Positions 37,142-48,802 are shown, numbered from the stretch's first letter. The stretch: 64,000 nucleotides of DNA from Gallaecimonas sp. GXIMD4217 (GCF_038087665.1 NZ_CP149925.1:310001-374000), one strand, 5' to 3'. Numbers and translations: made by a program. Notes: a model not told the origin generated them from the sequence alone.

Positions 37142-38392
37142 TTAGCCTACGACTTGACCCAGCTGGAAGATGGGCAGGTACATGGCCACCACCAGGCCGC
37201 CGATGAGCGGGCCGAGAACGATCATGATGGCAGGTTCCAGCAGACTCATCAGGCCGTCGACGGCATCGTCCACCTCACGCTCAAAGATTTGGGCAACCTT
37301 GGTCATCATCTCATCGATGGAGCCGGATTCTTCGCCGATCAGCACCATCTGTATGACCATCTCCGGGAAGACGGCGGTGGTCCTCATGGCCACGTTCATC
37401 TGCATGCCGGTTTCCACCTCGCGGCGCACCTTCAAAATCGCATCACGATAGAGGGCATTACCGGAGGCGCCGGCCGATGAATTCAAACCTTCGATAAGCG
37501 GCACACCGGCAGAGAAGGTGGTGGCCAGGGTACGGGCAAAGCGGGCAAGAGAGGCTTTGTGCAGTATGGGGCCAACTATTGGGATCTTAAGCATAAACCT
37601 ATCGGTTCTGTCCCTGACATCCTGGGATTTGCGGTGAGCTTGCCTGAACATGAGGCCGGCGACGATCAATACAGCCAATACGATATACCAGGAATCCCGG
37701 ACGACATGGGAGATCTTGATCCAGAGCTGGGTAAAGGCAGGCAGTTCGGCGCCAAAGGAGTGGAAGATGTCCTCGAATTGGGGCACGACAAAGATCAGCA
37801 GGATGGCCGTAACCACTATGGCAACGAAGACGATGGCCGAAGGATAGAAGAGCGCCTTTTTGATCTTTGACTTCAGCTCTTCCTGCTTCTCCTTGTAGGT
37901 GGCGATGCGGTCGAACATGGTTTCCATGGCACCGGAGTTTTCACCTGCTGCTACCAGATCGCGATAGAGATCATCAAAGTAAATGGGGTACTTGGCCAAG
38001 GCCTCCGACAGCAGGGTTCCACCCTGCACATCGGCACTGATCTTGGCCATCATTTCCCGTACCGCATCCTTCTTGTTGCCCTTGGAGATGATGTCCAGGG
38101 ACTGCACCAAGGGGACACCGGACGCCAGCATGGTGGCCAGCTGGCGGGTGATGGCGGCGATATCGGCCGCTTCTACCTTTTGCCCCATGGAAAACAGCGG
38201 CTTGGGCTTTTTACGGACCTCCTTGGGCGTGATGCCCTGGGCCCTGAGCTGGGCCTTGATCTCGTTGATCTTGGTGCCGGTGATCTCACCCTGGACCTTT
38301 TCACCACGGCGGTTGACGCCTTTCCAGGTAAAGACTTCCAGTTTGACGGCTTGTATCTTTCTCTTATTGGCCGTAGTGGTCGCGGTAGCCAT
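37142..38392 (-). CDS. pilC: Type IV pilus inner-membrane platform protein PilC
   Basis: PilC is the platform protein on which the PilB motor acts. The 416-residue protein has two T2SSF domains, each with conserved start (FTRQLATMLASGVPLVQSL-like at residues ~84-103; FARTLATTFSAGVPLIEGL near 286-305) and membrane helices after each repeat. It starts 9 bp after pilB. Confidence 0.95.
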   Translation of the reverse strand: MATATTTANKRKIQAVKLEVFTWKGVNRRGEKVQGEITGTKINEIKAQLRAQGITPKEVRKKPKPLFSMGQKVEAADIAAITRQLATMLASGVPLVQSLDIISKGNKKDAVREMMAKISADVQGGTLLSEALAKYPIYFDDLYRDLVAAGENSGAMETMFDRIATYKEKQEELKSKIKKALFYPSAIVFVAIVVTAILLIFVVPQFEDIFHSFGAELPAFTQLWIKISHVVRDSWYIVLAVLIVAGLMFRQAHRKSQDVRDRTDRFMLKIPIVGPILHKASLARFARTLATTFSAGVPLIEGLNSSAGASGNALYRDAILKVRREVETGMQMNVAMRTTAVFPEMVIQMVLIGEESGSIDEMMTKVAQIFEREVDDAVDGLMSLLEPAIMIVLGPLIGGLVVAMYLPIFQLGQVVG

Positions 38393-38401
38393 ATCAGCTC
38401 C

Positions 38402-40117
38402 TTAGTAACTGGTCACCCGGTTGATCTCCGCCAGTGAGGTGACTCCCTGGCGGGCCTTTTCAAGACCGGATTGGCGCAGGTTCTTGATTCCATCCCGTTG
38501 TGCCTGGGCGGCAATATCCAACGAGTTTCCGCCTTCCATGATGATTTTGGCAATGGCTTCGGTCATGGGCATGGCTTCATAGATGCCCACCCTGCCTTTG
38601 TAACCCCCGGTACATTCCTTACAGCCAACGGGCTTATACAATGTGAAGCCCTCGTCGATCTGCGCCGGCGCATAGCCTTGGCGTAACAGCTCGTCCTTGG
38701 GGAGTTGTTCGGGGGCCTTGCAACTGCTGCAAAGGCGCCGAGCCAGCCGCTGGGCGATGACCAGGGTCACCGAAGAGGCGATGTTATAGGAAGGCACGCC
38801 CATGTTCATGAGACGGGTCAGGGTCTCGGACGAGGAGTTGGTGTGCAGGGTGGACAGCACCAGGTGACCCGTCTGGGCGGCCTTGATCGCTATCTCGGCG
38901 GTTTCCAGATCCCGTATCTCACCCACCATGATGACGTCGGGATCCTGACGCAGGAAGGCCCTGAGAGCAGAGGCGAAATCCATGCCCGCCTTCATGTTAA
39001 TCTGCACCTGGTTGATGCCGGGCAGGTTGATTTCCACCGGATCTTCGGCGGTAGAGATATTACGTTCCTGGGTATTGAGGATATTGAGACCGGTATAGAG
39101 GGACACCGTCTTGCCCGAGCCGGTAGGGCCCGTTACCAGTATCATCCCCTGGGGCTTTTGCAGAGATTCCATATACAGACGTTTCTGCTCCGGCTCGTAA
39201 CCCAGCATGTCGATGCCCAGTTGGGCGCTGCTGGAGTCCAGGATACGCATCACGATCTTTTCGCCCCACAGGGTCGGCAGGGTCGATACGCGGAAGTCGA
39301 TGGCCTTGCGGCGGCTCAGGCGCAGCTTGATACGGCCATCCTGGGGGATACGGCGCTCGGCGATATCCAGCTTGGCCATGACCTTGATCCGCGCCGCCAA
39401 GCGGCCGGACAAGGCGGCGGGGGGAGCCGCCACTTCATGGAGTATGCCGTCGATACGAAAGCGTACCCGGTAGCTCTTTTCGTAAGGCTCGAAATGAAGG
39501 TCCGACGCCCCCTTGCGGATGGCGTCCATCAATATCTTGTTGATATAGATGACGATGGGGGCATCTTCATCCTTGCCGCCAACGCCGACCAGATCCTGAT
39601 CCTTGTCGTCCTCATCTTCGACGACCAGGTCTGCCAGCTCGGAGTCCTGGACATCCACATCCAGGGTGGCCGATTCGCTTTTCTCCAGCAGCTTGTCTAT
39701 GGCCTTGGCCAGCTCATCGGCGTTCACCAGCACGGGCTCTGTGGGCAGGCGCAGGTTGAAGCGGAAGTCCTCCAACGCCGCCTGGTTGCTGGGGTCGGCG
39801 ATGGCGATAAAGATGCGGTTCTGGCGCTTGAACAGCGGCAGAACGAAATGCTTGTTGATCAACTGCTCATTAATGAGTGTTGAGGGAATATTGTCGATAT
39901 CGAACTTGGCCAAGTCAAAGAGGGGCAGGCCGTATTGCTCCGACAGGAAGCGGGCGAAGTCGGCGGCGCTGAGTTCGGACTTCTTCAGCACGTCGAACAG
40001 CGGCAGTAGGCCGGAATTGTTGTCCTTGAGCAGCTCTTCGGCCACGCTCTGGTCTATCTTGCCGCGCCTGAGCAGCAGCGCCAGGGTGCCTTTGGCGAGG
40101 GGTAGGAAGCCTGACAT
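38402..40117 (-). CDS. pilB: Type IV pilus assembly ATPase PilB
   Basis: PilB is the extension motor of type IV pili. The 571-residue protein has an N-terminal MshEN/T2SSE-N domain, the secretion ATPase core with Walker [16 protein letters not shown] near residues 325-339, the Asp box [16 protein letters not shown] and Walker [14 protein letters not shown] tetracysteine zinc motif lies further on (LCSSCKAPE ... [12 protein letters not shown]). GGAGAA is found 9 bases upstream of the ATG. It is transcribed separately from pilA, with 205 bp between them. Confidence 0.96.
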   Translation of the reverse strand: MSGFLPLAKGTLALLLRRGKIDQSVAEELLKDNNSGLLPLFDVLKKSELSAADFARFLSEQYGLPLFDLAKFDIDNIPSTLINEQLINKHFVLPLFKRQNRIFIAIADPSNQAALEDFRFNLRLPTEPVLVNADELAKAIDKLLEKSESATLDVDVQDSELADLVVEDEDDKDQDLVGVGGKDEDAPIVIYINKILMDAIRKGASDLHFEPYEKSYRVRFRIDGILHEVAAPPAALSGRLAARIKVMAKLDIAERRIPQDGRIKLRLSRRKAIDFRVSTLPTLWGEKIVMRILDSSSAQLGIDMLGYEPEQKRLYMESLQKPQGMILVTGPTGSGKTVSLYTGLNILNTQERNISTAEDPVEINLPGINQVQINMKAGMDFASALRAFLRQDPDVIMVGEIRDLETAEIAIKAAQTGHLVLSTLHTNSSSETLTRLMNMGVPSYNIASSVTLVIAQRLARRLCSSCKAPEQLPKDELLRQGYAPAQIDEGFTLYKPVGCKECTGGYKGRVGIYEAMPMTEAIAKIIMEGGNSLDIAAQAQRDGIKNLRQSGLEKARQGVTSLAEINRVTSY

Positions 40118-40272
40118 GCCGGTTATGTTCTCCTGGCCAGATTCTTATTCGAGCGGTGCATGTAGTGGATCAGCATCGTCTGACGGTTGTTATTGGAATG
40201 CAATGCTAAGGTGCTGTTAACCCCATAATAGCAAGAGGGGCTGGCCATAAGGCAAGGCTGGATTACCAGATA

Positions 40273-40302
40273 CAAAAACGGCAGGCCTGGCCTGCCGTTT
40301 AT
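40273..40302 (-). terminator. Terminator downstream of pilA
   Basis: Read on the minus strand, AAACGGCAGGC CAG GCCTGCCGTTTTTG is an 11-bp stem with a T-run, 20 bases past the pilA stop. It isolates pilA from pilBCD. Confidence 0.85.
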
Positions 40303-40322
40303 TATCAAGCGTATTTTTTGTC

Positions 40323-40742
40323 TTAGCAGATACCCAGACCGACGCAGGTACCGCCTTTGACCCAAGTAACGCCGAAAGTAGAGGCGTTGATAGTACCGGT
40401 CAGTGAGTAAGTCTCACCGGCCAGGCCTTGACCATTGATCGCTGTGGCCAGGATAGTGCCACCGGTAGCAGAAGAGGTCCAGGTCACGGTGTTGACCAGT
40501 GCGCCATTGGCGGCACCGGCGGTGGGCACAGCGCAGGAAGTTGCACCAATGTTGGTGGTCTGTTCTGTCTGAGCACAGACTTCAACAGCAGTTTTAACAG
40601 AGCCAGTGGCGGAAACAACTTCAGAGAACTTGGCCTTCTTGGTGTAGGTCTGGTAGGCCGGCAGGGCGATGGCGGCCAGGATGCCGACGATCGCAACCAC
40701 GATCATCAGTTCGATCAAGGTAAAACCTTGTTGCTTCTTCAT
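40323..40742 (-). CDS. pilA: Type IV major pilin PilA
   Basis: This is a 139-residue prepilin with a six-residue leader MKKQQG, cleavage before F7, the E11 (Glu5 of mature pilin) and the long N-terminal helix [20 protein letters not shown]. The globular part has four cysteines (C56, C70, C133, C139), able to form two disulfide loops: a short one (C56-C70) and the C-terminal D-region C133-x5-C139. The next genes encode PilB, PilC and PilD. It is short, Ala/Thr/Gly-rich and uses codons different from its neighbours, as is common for surface-exposed pilins. Confidence 0.95.
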   Translation of the reverse strand: MKKQQGFTLIELMIVVAIVGILAAIALPAYQTYTKKAKFSEVVSATGSVKTAVEVCAQTEQTTNIGATSCAVPTAGAANGALVNTVTWTSSATGGTILATAINGQGLAGETYSLTGTINASTFGVTWVKGGTCVGLGIC

Positions 40743-40861
40743 GAGAGATCCCCTCGTTTTACAATTATTTAACTGTTATGGTCGCGAATTAAGGGCCGCG
40801 ACCTTCCCTATATTATTAATAGCTTACCCCTATAAAGGGAAGTGGCGATGCATCACAAATT

Positions 40862-40877
40862 TGCCAAAATGTTGGCA
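40862..40877 (-). terminator. Weak hairpin after nadC
   Basis: TGCCAA / TTGGCA is a 6-bp stem with a 4-base loop, 3 bases after the nadC stop. On the minus strand AATTTGT follows. It is a possible weak terminator between nadC and the pilA promoter. Confidence 0.4.
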
Positions 40878-40879
40878 GT

Positions 40880-41776
<897 letters not shown>

Positions 41777-41854
41777 TTAAGGATGCTGGTCAGAGTCGCT
41801 GGCCGGATCGGGCGGTGGTAGAGTATAGGCATCACATCAATGGCTTAGGCGGTC

Positions 41855-42394
41855 ATGGACTGGTATCCCAAGGCAAGGCGCCTGGACTCTCCCCATCACA
41901 ACGAAAGGCCGGTCGGCTGCGCCGTCGATACGGTGGTGCTGCACAACATCAGCCTGCCCCCCAATGCCTTCGGTACAGGCGCCATCGAAGCGCTCTTCAC
42001 CGGCACCCTGGATCCCCGGGCCCATCCCTGGTTTGAAAGGCTGGCCGGCGTCGAGGTGTCCGCCCATATCCTCATCAAGCGCAGCGGCGAACTGTGCCAG
42101 TTCGTGCCTTTCTCCGGCCGCGCCTGGCATGCGGGACGCTCTTCCTTTCAGGGCAGGCAAGGCCTCAACGACAACAGCATAGGTGTCGAGCTGGAAGGGG
42201 CCGATCATCTGCCCTTCACCGACGCGCAATATAGTGGCCTTGCGGAGCTGGCATGCTGGCTGGCAGAACATTGGGCGTTATCGCCTGAGCAAATCACCGC
42301 CCACGAGACCATAGCGCCCTTTCGCAAGACGGACCCCGGCCCGGGCTTTGACTGGCAACACTTTTACGGATTTTTGTTGGAGACAATGTCATGA
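41855..42394 (+). CDS. ampD: 1,6-anhydro-N-acetylmuramyl-L-alanine amidase AmpD
   Basis: AmpD is the cytoplasmic zinc amidase that removes the peptide from anhydromuropeptides during wall recycling, and so controls AmpR-type signalling. The 179-residue protein has zinc ligands H30 (VVLHNISLPP), H150 (HETIAPFRKTDPGPGFDW) and D160. The GRAWHAGRSSF and NDNSIGVELEG motifs are also present. It overlaps ampE by 4 bp. There is no signal peptide, consistent with AmpD rather than the periplasmic AmiD. Confidence 0.95.
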   Translation: MDWYPKARRLDSPHHNERPVGCAVDTVVLHNISLPPNAFGTGAIEALFTGTLDPRAHPWFERLAGVEVSAHILIKRSGELCQFVPFSGRAWHAGRSSFQGRQGLNDNSIGVELEGADHLPFTDAQYSGLAELACWLAEHWALSPEQITAHETIAPFRKTDPGPGFDWQHFYGFLLETMS

Positions 42395-43200
42395 CGCTGA
42401 TCACCCTGGTGATGGCTCTGCTTATCGAGCGCCTGTTCATGCTGCCCCCCTCGTGGCAGGCCAGCACCTACCTGCGAAAGTTGCCAGGGCAGGTGCAGCG
42501 ACTGGGCGAGCAATGGCCAGCACTGGTCATCGGCTTGGCGCTGGTGGTATTCGGCATCAACTGGCTGTTGGGGCTGCTGCCGGGCTGGCTGGCCTGGACC
42601 CTGGAAATCCTTGTGTTGGTCATGGCCCTGGATACCAGCGCCGTACGCCGCCGGTACCGCAAGCTGCTCAATGCCCTGGAAAGGGGCGACATGGAATCGG
42701 CCGATCTCTCCTCCTCCGCGCTGGAGGTACCGGCCATCAGCCGCCAGTTTGAAGGCAAGGAACGAACCCTGGTGGCCCTGCTCTGGGTCAATTACCGCCA
42801 TTACTGCGCATTGCTGTTCTTCTTTGTGGTGGCCGGCCTGGGTGGCGCCCTGGCCTACCTGTTGCTGCGCTACCTGGCCGATCTCAGCGAGGTGGAGGAA
42901 AGGCCGGCGGCCAGGCTGTTGAAGCTAGTGGACTGGCTGCCGGTGCGTATCACCGCCATGGGCTTTGCCTTTGTGGGCCATTATTCCCGGGCCATGCCGT
43001 TGTGGCTGGATGGCCTGCTGCGTCCCGCGGCCGACAACGAGGCCTACCTGGGCCAGGTGGCCCTGGCCGCGGAAGAAGTATCCCTGGACGATCCCAGCTG
43101 TACCCAGCCCATGCTGTGCCTGGTGGCCCTGGCTAAGCGCAATCTGCTGTTCTTTCTGACCCTGGTGGCGATACTCACCCTTTTTGGTTGGCTGGTCTGA
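42391..43200 (+). CDS. ampE: AmpE family inner-membrane protein
   Basis: AmpE is a membrane protein of uncertain biochemical role, co-transcribed with ampD and implicated in beta-lactamase regulation. The 269-residue product starts MTLITLVMALLIERLF and has about four hydrophobic helices: near residues 43-70 (LVIGLALVVFGINWLLGLLPGWLA), 75-85, 139-165 and at the C-terminus (LLFFLTLVAILTLFGWLV). A cytoplasmic loop lies in between. The ATGA overlap with ampD suggests translational coupling. Confidence 0.88.
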   Translation: MTLITLVMALLIERLFMLPPSWQASTYLRKLPGQVQRLGEQWPALVIGLALVVFGINWLLGLLPGWLAWTLEILVLVMALDTSAVRRRYRKLLNALERGDMESADLSSSALEVPAISRQFEGKERTLVALLWVNYRHYCALLFFFVVAGLGGALAYLLLRYLADLSEVEERPAARLLKLVDWLPVRITAMGFAFVGHYSRAMPLWLDGLLRPAADNEAYLGQVALAAEEVSLDDPSCTQPMLCLVALAKRNLLFFLTLVAILTLFGWLV

Positions 43201-43306
43201 CCAATTGTATCGTCAACGCTACCTTACAACCGAATAGCAATACGGCCTGTCCGCCCAAAATGGACAGGCTTTATTCCATCTGCTAAGGTTTGTGCAATTT
43301 CTTGAT

Positions 43307-43323
43307 AATTGGTATTACCAATT
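43307..43323 (+). promoter_or_regulatory. PdhR operator overlapping the pdhR promoter
   Basis: AATTGGTATTACCAATT is a perfect palindrome matching the known PdhR box (AATTGGTnnnACCAATT). A -10-like GATAAT (43304-43309) overlaps its left arm and the pdhR ATG is only 6 bases to the right. Binding here would block the transcription start, giving pyruvate-relieved autorepression of pdhR-aceEF. Confidence 0.9.
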
Positions 43324-43329
43324 TACAAA

Positions 43330-44103
43330 ATGCGTGCAGGCTACCAAAGGATCAAACAGCCCAAATTGGCCGATGTCATTCAGGAGCAGCTGGAAACGCT
43401 GATCCTGGAAGGCACCCTGGCCCCCGGCGAGAAGCTGCCGCCGGAGCGGGAGCTGGCCAAGCAGTTCGAGGTGTCCCGGCCCTCGGTGCGGGAAGCCATC
43501 CAGAAGCTGGAAGCCAAGGGCCTGCTGCTGCGCCGCCAGGGTGGCGGCACCTATGTCAGCCGGGATCTCTACAGTGGCCTGGCCCAGCCCCTCTTTGCCC
43601 TGATCCAGGGGCACGACGAATCCCAGCTGGATCTGCTGGAGTTCCGTTACGCCCTTGAGGCCATGTCCGCCTACTACGCCGCCGACCGGGGCACCAGCGC
43701 CGATCTGGACAGCATCCGTCGCAGCCACGAGGAAGTGGAGCAGGCCCACGACGATGGCGACATCGAGCAGGAGGCCGCTGCCATCTGCCGCTTCCACGAG
43801 GCGGTGGCCCAGGCCAGCCACAACGTGGTGATCCTGCACCTGGTACGGGTGATGAAGCCGCTGCTGGAAGAAAACGTACGCCAGAACCTGGAGATGCTCT
43901 ACCAGCGTTCCTCCTCGCCGGAGAAGGTCGCCGGGCATCGCCGAACCCTGCTGGAGTGCATCGTCTCCGGCAAACCCCAGGAGGCCCGCCAGGCCTGTGA
44001 GCAGCACCTGGCCTTCCTGGAAGAAACCCTTTTGGACATCCGCCGGGAGCAGAGCCGACTGCAGCGCTCCCTGCGCCGTGTCAAAGACAAGCCCGACCGG
44101 TAA
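43330..44103 (+). CDS. pdhR: Pyruvate dehydrogenase complex repressor PdhR (GntR/FadR family)
   Basis: PdhR represses pdhR-aceEF-lpd and is released by pyruvate. The 257-residue protein has a GntR winged-helix domain (KLPPERELAKQFEVSRPSVREAIQKLEAKGLLLRRQGGGTYV, near residues 37-78) and an FCD ligand domain. The latter has the expected metal-site histidines in ...FHEAVAQASHNVVI... and GHRRTLLE. The ATG at 43330 places the conserved IKQPKLADVIQEQLE close to the N-terminus as in E. coli; the TTG at 43309 lies inside the operator. There is no Shine-Dalgarno sequence and the leader seems very short. Confidence 0.94.
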   Translation: MRAGYQRIKQPKLADVIQEQLETLILEGTLAPGEKLPPERELAKQFEVSRPSVREAIQKLEAKGLLLRRQGGGTYVSRDLYSGLAQPLFALIQGHDESQLDLLEFRYALEAMSAYYAADRGTSADLDSIRRSHEEVEQAHDDGDIEQEAAAICRFHEAVAQASHNVVILHLVRVMKPLLEENVRQNLEMLYQRSSSPEKVAGHRRTLLECIVSGKPQEARQACEQHLAFLEETLLDIRREQSRLQRSLRRVKDKPDR

Positions 44104-44168
44104 GCCTGAACTAAGGTTAACCGCGTCGACCGCATTTTCATTTAACGAGCTAGAAGAAGGAAAACGCC

Positions 44169-46835
44169 ATGTCAGAGAAGGTCATGCATGACGTGGATCC
44201 CCAGGAAACCCGTGAATGGCTGGACGCCCTCCAGGCCGTCATGGAAGAAGAGGGTGCCGATCGCGCCCATTTCCTGATGGAGTCTCTCGCCGATCAGGCT
44301 CGCCGCAACGGCGCTCACCTGCCTTTTGACGCGACCACCGCCTATATCAACACCATTCCCGCCGGCCAAGAGCCGGAGATGCCGGGCGACCAGGCCATGG
44401 AGCGCCGTATCCGCTCCATCATCCGCTGGAATGCCCTGGCCATGGTGCTGCGCGCCTCCAAGAAGAACCTGGAGCTGGGCGGTCACATCTCCTCTTTCGC
44501 CTCCAGCGCCACCCTCTACGATGTGGGCTTCAACCATTTCTTCCGCGCGCCCAACGAAAAGGACGGCGGCGACCTGATCTACTTCCAGGGCCATATCGCC
44601 CCCGGCGTCTATGCCCGTTCCTACCTGGAAGGCCGCCTGACCGAAGAGCAGATGGACAGCTTCCGCCAGGAAGTGGATGGTGAAGGCCTGTCTTCCTATC
44701 CGCATCCCAAGCTGATGCCGGACTACTGGCAGTTCCCCACCGTATCCATGGGCCTGGGTCCCATCGCCGCCATCTACCAGGCGCGCTTCCTCAAGTACCT
44801 GACCGACCGTGGCATCAAGGACTGTTCCGAGCAGAAGGTGTACTGCTTCCTGGGCGACGGCGAGTGTGACGAGCCGGAAGCCCTGGGCGCCATCGGCATG
44901 GCCGCCCGCGAAAAACTGGACAACCTGATCTTCGTGATCAACTGCAATCTGCAGCGCCTGGACGGCCCGGTACGCGGCAACTCCAAGATCATCCAGGAGC
45001 TGGAAGGCACCTTCCGCGGCGCCGGCTGGGAAGTGCTGAAGGTGGTCTGGGGCCGCTACTGGGATCCGCTGCTGGCCAGCGACACCTCCGGCAAGCTGCT
45101 GCAGCTGATGAACGAGACCGTCGACGGCGAATACCAGAACTGCAAGGCCAAGGGTGGCAAGTACACCCGCGAGCAGTTCTTCGGCAAGTACCCGGAAACC
45201 GCCGAGATGGTTGCCAACATGTCCGACGACGACATCTGGCGCCTCAACCGCGGTGGCCACGACCCCTACAAGGTGTACGCCGCCTACCATCGCGCCGTGA
45301 ACACCAAGGGCCGCCCCACTGTGATCCTGGCCAAGACCGTCAAGGGCTACGGCATGGGTGACGCCGGTGAAGGCAAGAACATCGCCCACCAGGTCAAGAA
45401 GATGGACATGGAAGCCATCAAGTACTTCCGTGACCGCTTCAACATCCCGGTCTCCGACGACCAGCTGGCCGAGCTGCCTTACTACCACCCGGGTCCGGAC
45501 AGCCCCGAGGTGAAGTACATGATGGAGCGCCGCGCCCAGCTGCACGGCTCCATGCCCAAGCGCCAGGTACGCTTCAACGGCGAGCTGGACATTCCCAAGC
45601 TGGACGCCTTCGACAACGTCCTCAAGGGCAGCGGCGAGCGCGAGATCTCCACCACCATGGCCTTCGTGCGGGTGCTGACCGCGCTGCTCAAAGACAAGCA
45701 GCTCGGCAAGCGCATCGTGCCGATCATCCCCGACGAGGCCCGCACCTTCGGTATGGAAGGCCTGTTCCGCCAGGTGGGTATCTACAGCCGTGAAGGCCAG
45801 AAGTACACGCCCCAGGACGCCGATCAGGTGGCCTACTACAAGGAAGACAAGCAGGGCCAGGTGCTGCAGGAAGGCATCAACGAACTGGGCGCCATGGCCG
45901 ACTGGGTTGCAGCCGGTACCAGCTACAGCACCAACGGCGAGCCCATGATCCCCTTCTACGTCTACTACTCCATGTTCGGCTTCCAGCGCGTGGGCGACAT
46001 GGCCTGGGCCGCCGGCGACCAGCAGACCCGCGGTTTCCTGATCGGCGGCACCGCCGGCCGTACCACCCTCAACGGCGAGGGCCTGCAGCACGAGGACGGC
46101 CACAGCCACATCATCTCGGCCACCATCCCCAACTGCATCTCCTACGATCCCACCTACGGCTACGAGGTGGCGGTGATCGTCCAGGATGGCCTGGAGCGCA
46201 TGTACGGCGACAAGCAGGAGAACGTCTTCTACTACCTGACCGTCATGAACGAGAACTACCAGCAGCCGGCCATGCCGGAAGGTGCCGAGGAAGGTATCCG
46301 CCGCGGCATCTACAAGCTGGAAAGCGTCAAGGGCCAGGGCAAAGGCCAAGTGCAGCTGATGGGCTCCGGCACCATACTGCTGCAGGCCCGGGCAGCGGCC
46401 CAGATCCTGGCCAGCGACTATGGCATCGACGTCGACGTCTTCTCCGTGACCAGCTTCACCGAGCTGCACCGCGACGGCTTCGACGCCGAGCGCTACAACA
46501 TGCTGCACCCCGAAGGCGAGGCCAAGGTGCCCTTCGTCACCCAGGCCCTGAGCCAGGGCGTGCCGGCCGTGGCCGTCACCGACTACATGAAGCTTTACGC
46601 CGACCAGATCCGCGCCTTCGTACCGGGTCCGTACCGGGTGCTGGGTACCGACGGTTTCGGCCGCTCCGACAGCCGTGCCAACCTGCGTCGTCACTTCGAG
46701 GTCAACGCCCACTACGTGGTGGTCGCGGCCCTGTACGAGCTGGCCAAGGCCGGTACCCTAGAGAAGTCCGTGGTGTCCGAAGCCATCAAGCGCTTCGACA
46801 TCGATGCCGACAAGCTGAACCCGCTGTACGCCTAA
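44169..46835 (+). CDS. aceE: Pyruvate dehydrogenase E1 component (homodimeric type)
   Basis: E1 decarboxylates pyruvate with thiamine diphosphate and transfers the acetyl group to the lipoyl domains of AceF. The 888-residue enzyme has the ThDP motif [16 protein letters not shown] near residues 228-243, running to the conserved [22 protein letters not shown] near 258-279, and the HEDGHSH(I) segment near 641-647. AAGAAGG lies upstream of the ATG. It is followed 10 bp later by aceF and preceded by pdhR with a 65-bp gap in which no second PdhR box is seen. Confidence 0.98.
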   Translation: MSEKVMHDVDPQETREWLDALQAVMEEEGADRAHFLMESLADQARRNGAHLPFDATTAYINTIPAGQEPEMPGDQAMERRIRSIIRWNALAMVLRASKKNLELGGHISSFASSATLYDVGFNHFFRAPNEKDGGDLIYFQGHIAPGVYARSYLEGRLTEEQMDSFRQEVDGEGLSSYPHPKLMPDYWQFPTVSMGLGPIAAIYQARFLKYLTDRGIKDCSEQKVYCFLGDGECDEPEALGAIGMAAREKLDNLIFVINCNLQRLDGPVRGNSKIIQELEGTFRGAGWEVLKVVWGRYWDPLLASDTSGKLLQLMNETVDGEYQNCKAKGGKYTREQFFGKYPETAEMVANMSDDDIWRLNRGGHDPYKVYAAYHRAVNTKGRPTVILAKTVKGYGMGDAGEGKNIAHQVKKMDMEAIKYFRDRFNIPVSDDQLAELPYYHPGPDSPEVKYMMERRAQLHGSMPKRQVRFNGELDIPKLDAFDNVLKGSGEREISTTMAFVRVLTALLKDKQLGKRIVPIIPDEARTFGMEGLFRQVGIYSREGQKYTPQDADQVAYYKEDKQGQVLQEGINELGAMADWVAAGTSYSTNGEPMIPFYVYYSMFGFQRVGDMAWAAGDQQTRGFLIGGTAGRTTLNGEGLQHEDGHSHIISATIPNCISYDPTYGYEVAVIVQDGLERMYGDKQENVFYYLTVMNENYQQPAMPEGAEEGIRRGIYKLESVKGQGKGQVQLMGSGTILLQARAAAQILASDYGIDVDVFSVTSFTELHRDGFDAERYNMLHPEGEAKVPFVTQALSQGVPAVAVTDYMKLYADQIRAFVPGPYRVLGTDGFGRSDSRANLRRHFEVNAHYVVVAALYELAKAGTLEKSVVSEAIKRFDIDADKLNPLYA

Positions 46836-46845
46836 GGGGAGAAAC

Positions 46846-48774
46846 ATGGCAGAGATCCGTGATCTAATCGTGCCCGACATCGGCGGCGACGCCGTCGACG
46901 TCACCGAAATCCTCGTTGCAGAGGGTGAGCAAGTTGCCGAAGAGCAGGGCCTGATCTCCGTGGAAGGGGACAAGGCCGCCATGGAAGTGCCGGCCCCCTT
47001 TGCCGGCACCATCAAGAGCCTGACCGTGGCCGTGGGCGACAAGGTGTCCACAGGTGACGTCATCGGCACCATAGAGGTGGGCGCCGCCGAAGCAGCCGCG
47101 CCGGCCGAAGCGCCTGCCGCCGCGCCGGTTGCCGAAGCTGCTCCGGCCGCGGCCCCCGCGGTCGCCGGCAAGCTCGAAGAGATCCTGCTGCCGGACGCCG
47201 GCGGCGAAGTGGAAGTGGTGGAGATCCTGGTGGCCGTGGGCGACCAGGTGGAGCTGGATCAGGGCCTGGTGTCCGTGGAAGGCGACAAGGCCGCCATGGA
47301 AGTGCCCAGTCCCCTGGCCGGCACCATCCGCGAGATCAAGGTCGCCACAGGTGACAAGGTCTCCGAAGGCGCCCTGATCGCCGTGATCGAGACCGGCGCG
47401 GTGGCTGCCGCCGAAAGCGCCCCCGTGGAAGCGCCTGCCGCCGCGCCGGCAGCTGCCGCTGCCCCGGCCGCGGTTGCCGCCGTGGAAATCAAGGACGTGC
47501 TGCTCCCCGACGCCGGTGGCGAGGTGGAAGTGGTGGAAATCCTGGTCGGCGCCGGCGAGAACATTTCCGCCGAGCAGGGCCTGATCTCCGTGGAGGGCGA
47601 CAAGGCCGCCATGGAAGTGCCGGCGCCCTTCGCCGGTACCGTCAAGGAGATCCTGGTGGACACCGGCGACAAGATAGCCGAGGGCACCCTGATCGTCCGT
47701 ATCGAGACCCAGGGCGAAGCCCCGGCCGCTGCTGCCCCGGCACCGGCCGCCGCCGCCGCGCCCCAGCCGGCCCAGACCGCCCCGGCGCCGTCCACGCCCA
47801 AGCCGCCGCCCGTGCCCCATCACCCTTCTGCCGGTGACAAGGGCAGGTCCGGTACCGTCCACGCCAGCCCGTCGGTGCGCCGCCTGGCCCGCGAGTTCGG
47901 TGTCGATCTCAGCCAGGTCAAGGGCACCGGTCGCAAGGGCCGTATCCTCAAGGAAGACGTCCAGGCCTACGTCAAGGCCGAGCTGGCCAGGCCCAAGGCG
48001 GCCGCCGGCGCCACCGCAGGTGGCGGCAACGTCTCCGTGATCGACTGGCCCAAGGTGGACTGGAGCAAGTTCGGGGAAGTGGAAGTGGTGAAGATGAGCC
48101 GCATCCAGAAGATCTCCGGCCCCAACCTGCACCGCAACTGGGTGCAGATCCCCCACGTCACCCAGTTCGACGAGGCGGACATCACCGAGGTCGAGGCCTT
48201 CCGCAAGAGCCAGAACGAGGTGGTGGCCAAGCAGCAGCTGGGCTTCAAGGTGACGCCGCTGGTGTTCATCATGAAGGCGGTGGCCAAGGCCCTGGAACTG
48301 CATCCCAAGTTCAACTGCTCCCTCGGCGACGACGGCGAATCCCTGGTGATGAAGAAGTTCGTCAACATTGGTATCGCCGTGGACACCCCCAACGGCCTGG
48401 TGGTGCCCGTGGTGCGCGACGTCAACAAGAAGGGCGTCTACGACCTGTCCCAGGAGCTGATGGAGATCTCCGCCAAGGCCCGCGGCGGCAAGCTGACCGC
48501 GGCCGACATGCAGGGCTCCAGCTTCACCATCTCCAGCCTGGGCGGCATAGGTGGCACCCAGTTCACGCCCATCGTCAATGCCCCCGACGTGGCCATCCTG
48601 GGCGTGTCCAAGTCCGACATCAAGCCCAAGTGGAACGGCAAGGAGTTCGAGCCGCGCCTGATGTTGCCGCTGGCGCTGAGCTATGACCACAGGGTCATCG
48701 ACGGCGCCGACGGGGCACGCTTCGTGACCACCGTCAGCAACATCCTGGGCGATCTGCGTCAGATCATCCTGTAA
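46846..48774 (+). CDS. aceF: Dihydrolipoyllysine acetyltransferase (PDH E2), three lipoyl domains
   Basis: E2 forms the core of the complex and carries the swinging lipoyl arms. The 642-residue protein has three lipoyl domains with the target lysines K43, K148 and K253, each in the same EGDKAAMEV context. They are separated by Ala/Pro-rich linkers and followed by a peripheral-subunit-binding domain at ~337-380 ([25 protein letters not shown]) and the catalytic domain from ~400, with the [15 protein letters not shown] active-site segment near the end. Three lipoyl domains is the same number as in E. coli. The lipoyl modules are close repeats at the DNA level too. Confidence 0.98.
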   Translation: MAEIRDLIVPDIGGDAVDVTEILVAEGEQVAEEQGLISVEGDKAAMEVPAPFAGTIKSLTVAVGDKVSTGDVIGTIEVGAAEAAAPAEAPAAAPVAEAAPAAAPAVAGKLEEILLPDAGGEVEVVEILVAVGDQVELDQGLVSVEGDKAAMEVPSPLAGTIREIKVATGDKVSEGALIAVIETGAVAAAESAPVEAPAAAPAAAAAPAAVAAVEIKDVLLPDAGGEVEVVEILVGAGENISAEQGLISVEGDKAAMEVPAPFAGTVKEILVDTGDKIAEGTLIVRIETQGEAPAAAAPAPAAAAAPQPAQTAPAPSTPKPPPVPHHPSAGDKGRSGTVHASPSVRRLAREFGVDLSQVKGTGRKGRILKEDVQAYVKAELARPKAAAGATAGGGNVSVIDWPKVDWSKFGEVEVVKMSRIQKISGPNLHRNWVQIPHVTQFDEADITEVEAFRKSQNEVVAKQQLGFKVTPLVFIMKAVAKALELHPKFNCSLGDDGESLVMKKFVNIGIAVDTPNGLVVPVVRDVNKKGVYDLSQELMEISAKARGGKLTAADMQGSSFTISSLGGIGGTQFTPIVNAPDVAILGVSKSDIKPKWNGKEFEPRLMLPLALSYDHRVIDGADGARFVTTVSNILGDLRQIIL

Positions 48775-48778
48775 AGAC

Positions 48779-48802
48779 AAGAGGGGGCCTTTGCCCCCTT
48801 TT
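48779..48802 (+). terminator. Terminator between aceF and lpdA
   Basis: AGGGGGC CTTT GCCCCCTTTTC hairpin with T-run, 5 bases after the aceF stop. It implies that lpdA also has its own promoter, as in E. coli where Lpd serves several complexes. Confidence 0.8.

Noticed and set aside
40840-40870. Sigma-54 promoter for pilA (TGGCA...GC on the minus strand)
   Set aside because: GG and GC are separated by 12 instead of the required 10 bases, so it does not match a -24/-12 promoter.
44172-46712. 846-codon open frame opposite aceE
   Set aside because: Same GC-bias effect; the product is rich in Gly/His/Val/Leu without recognisable domains, and aceE is certain.
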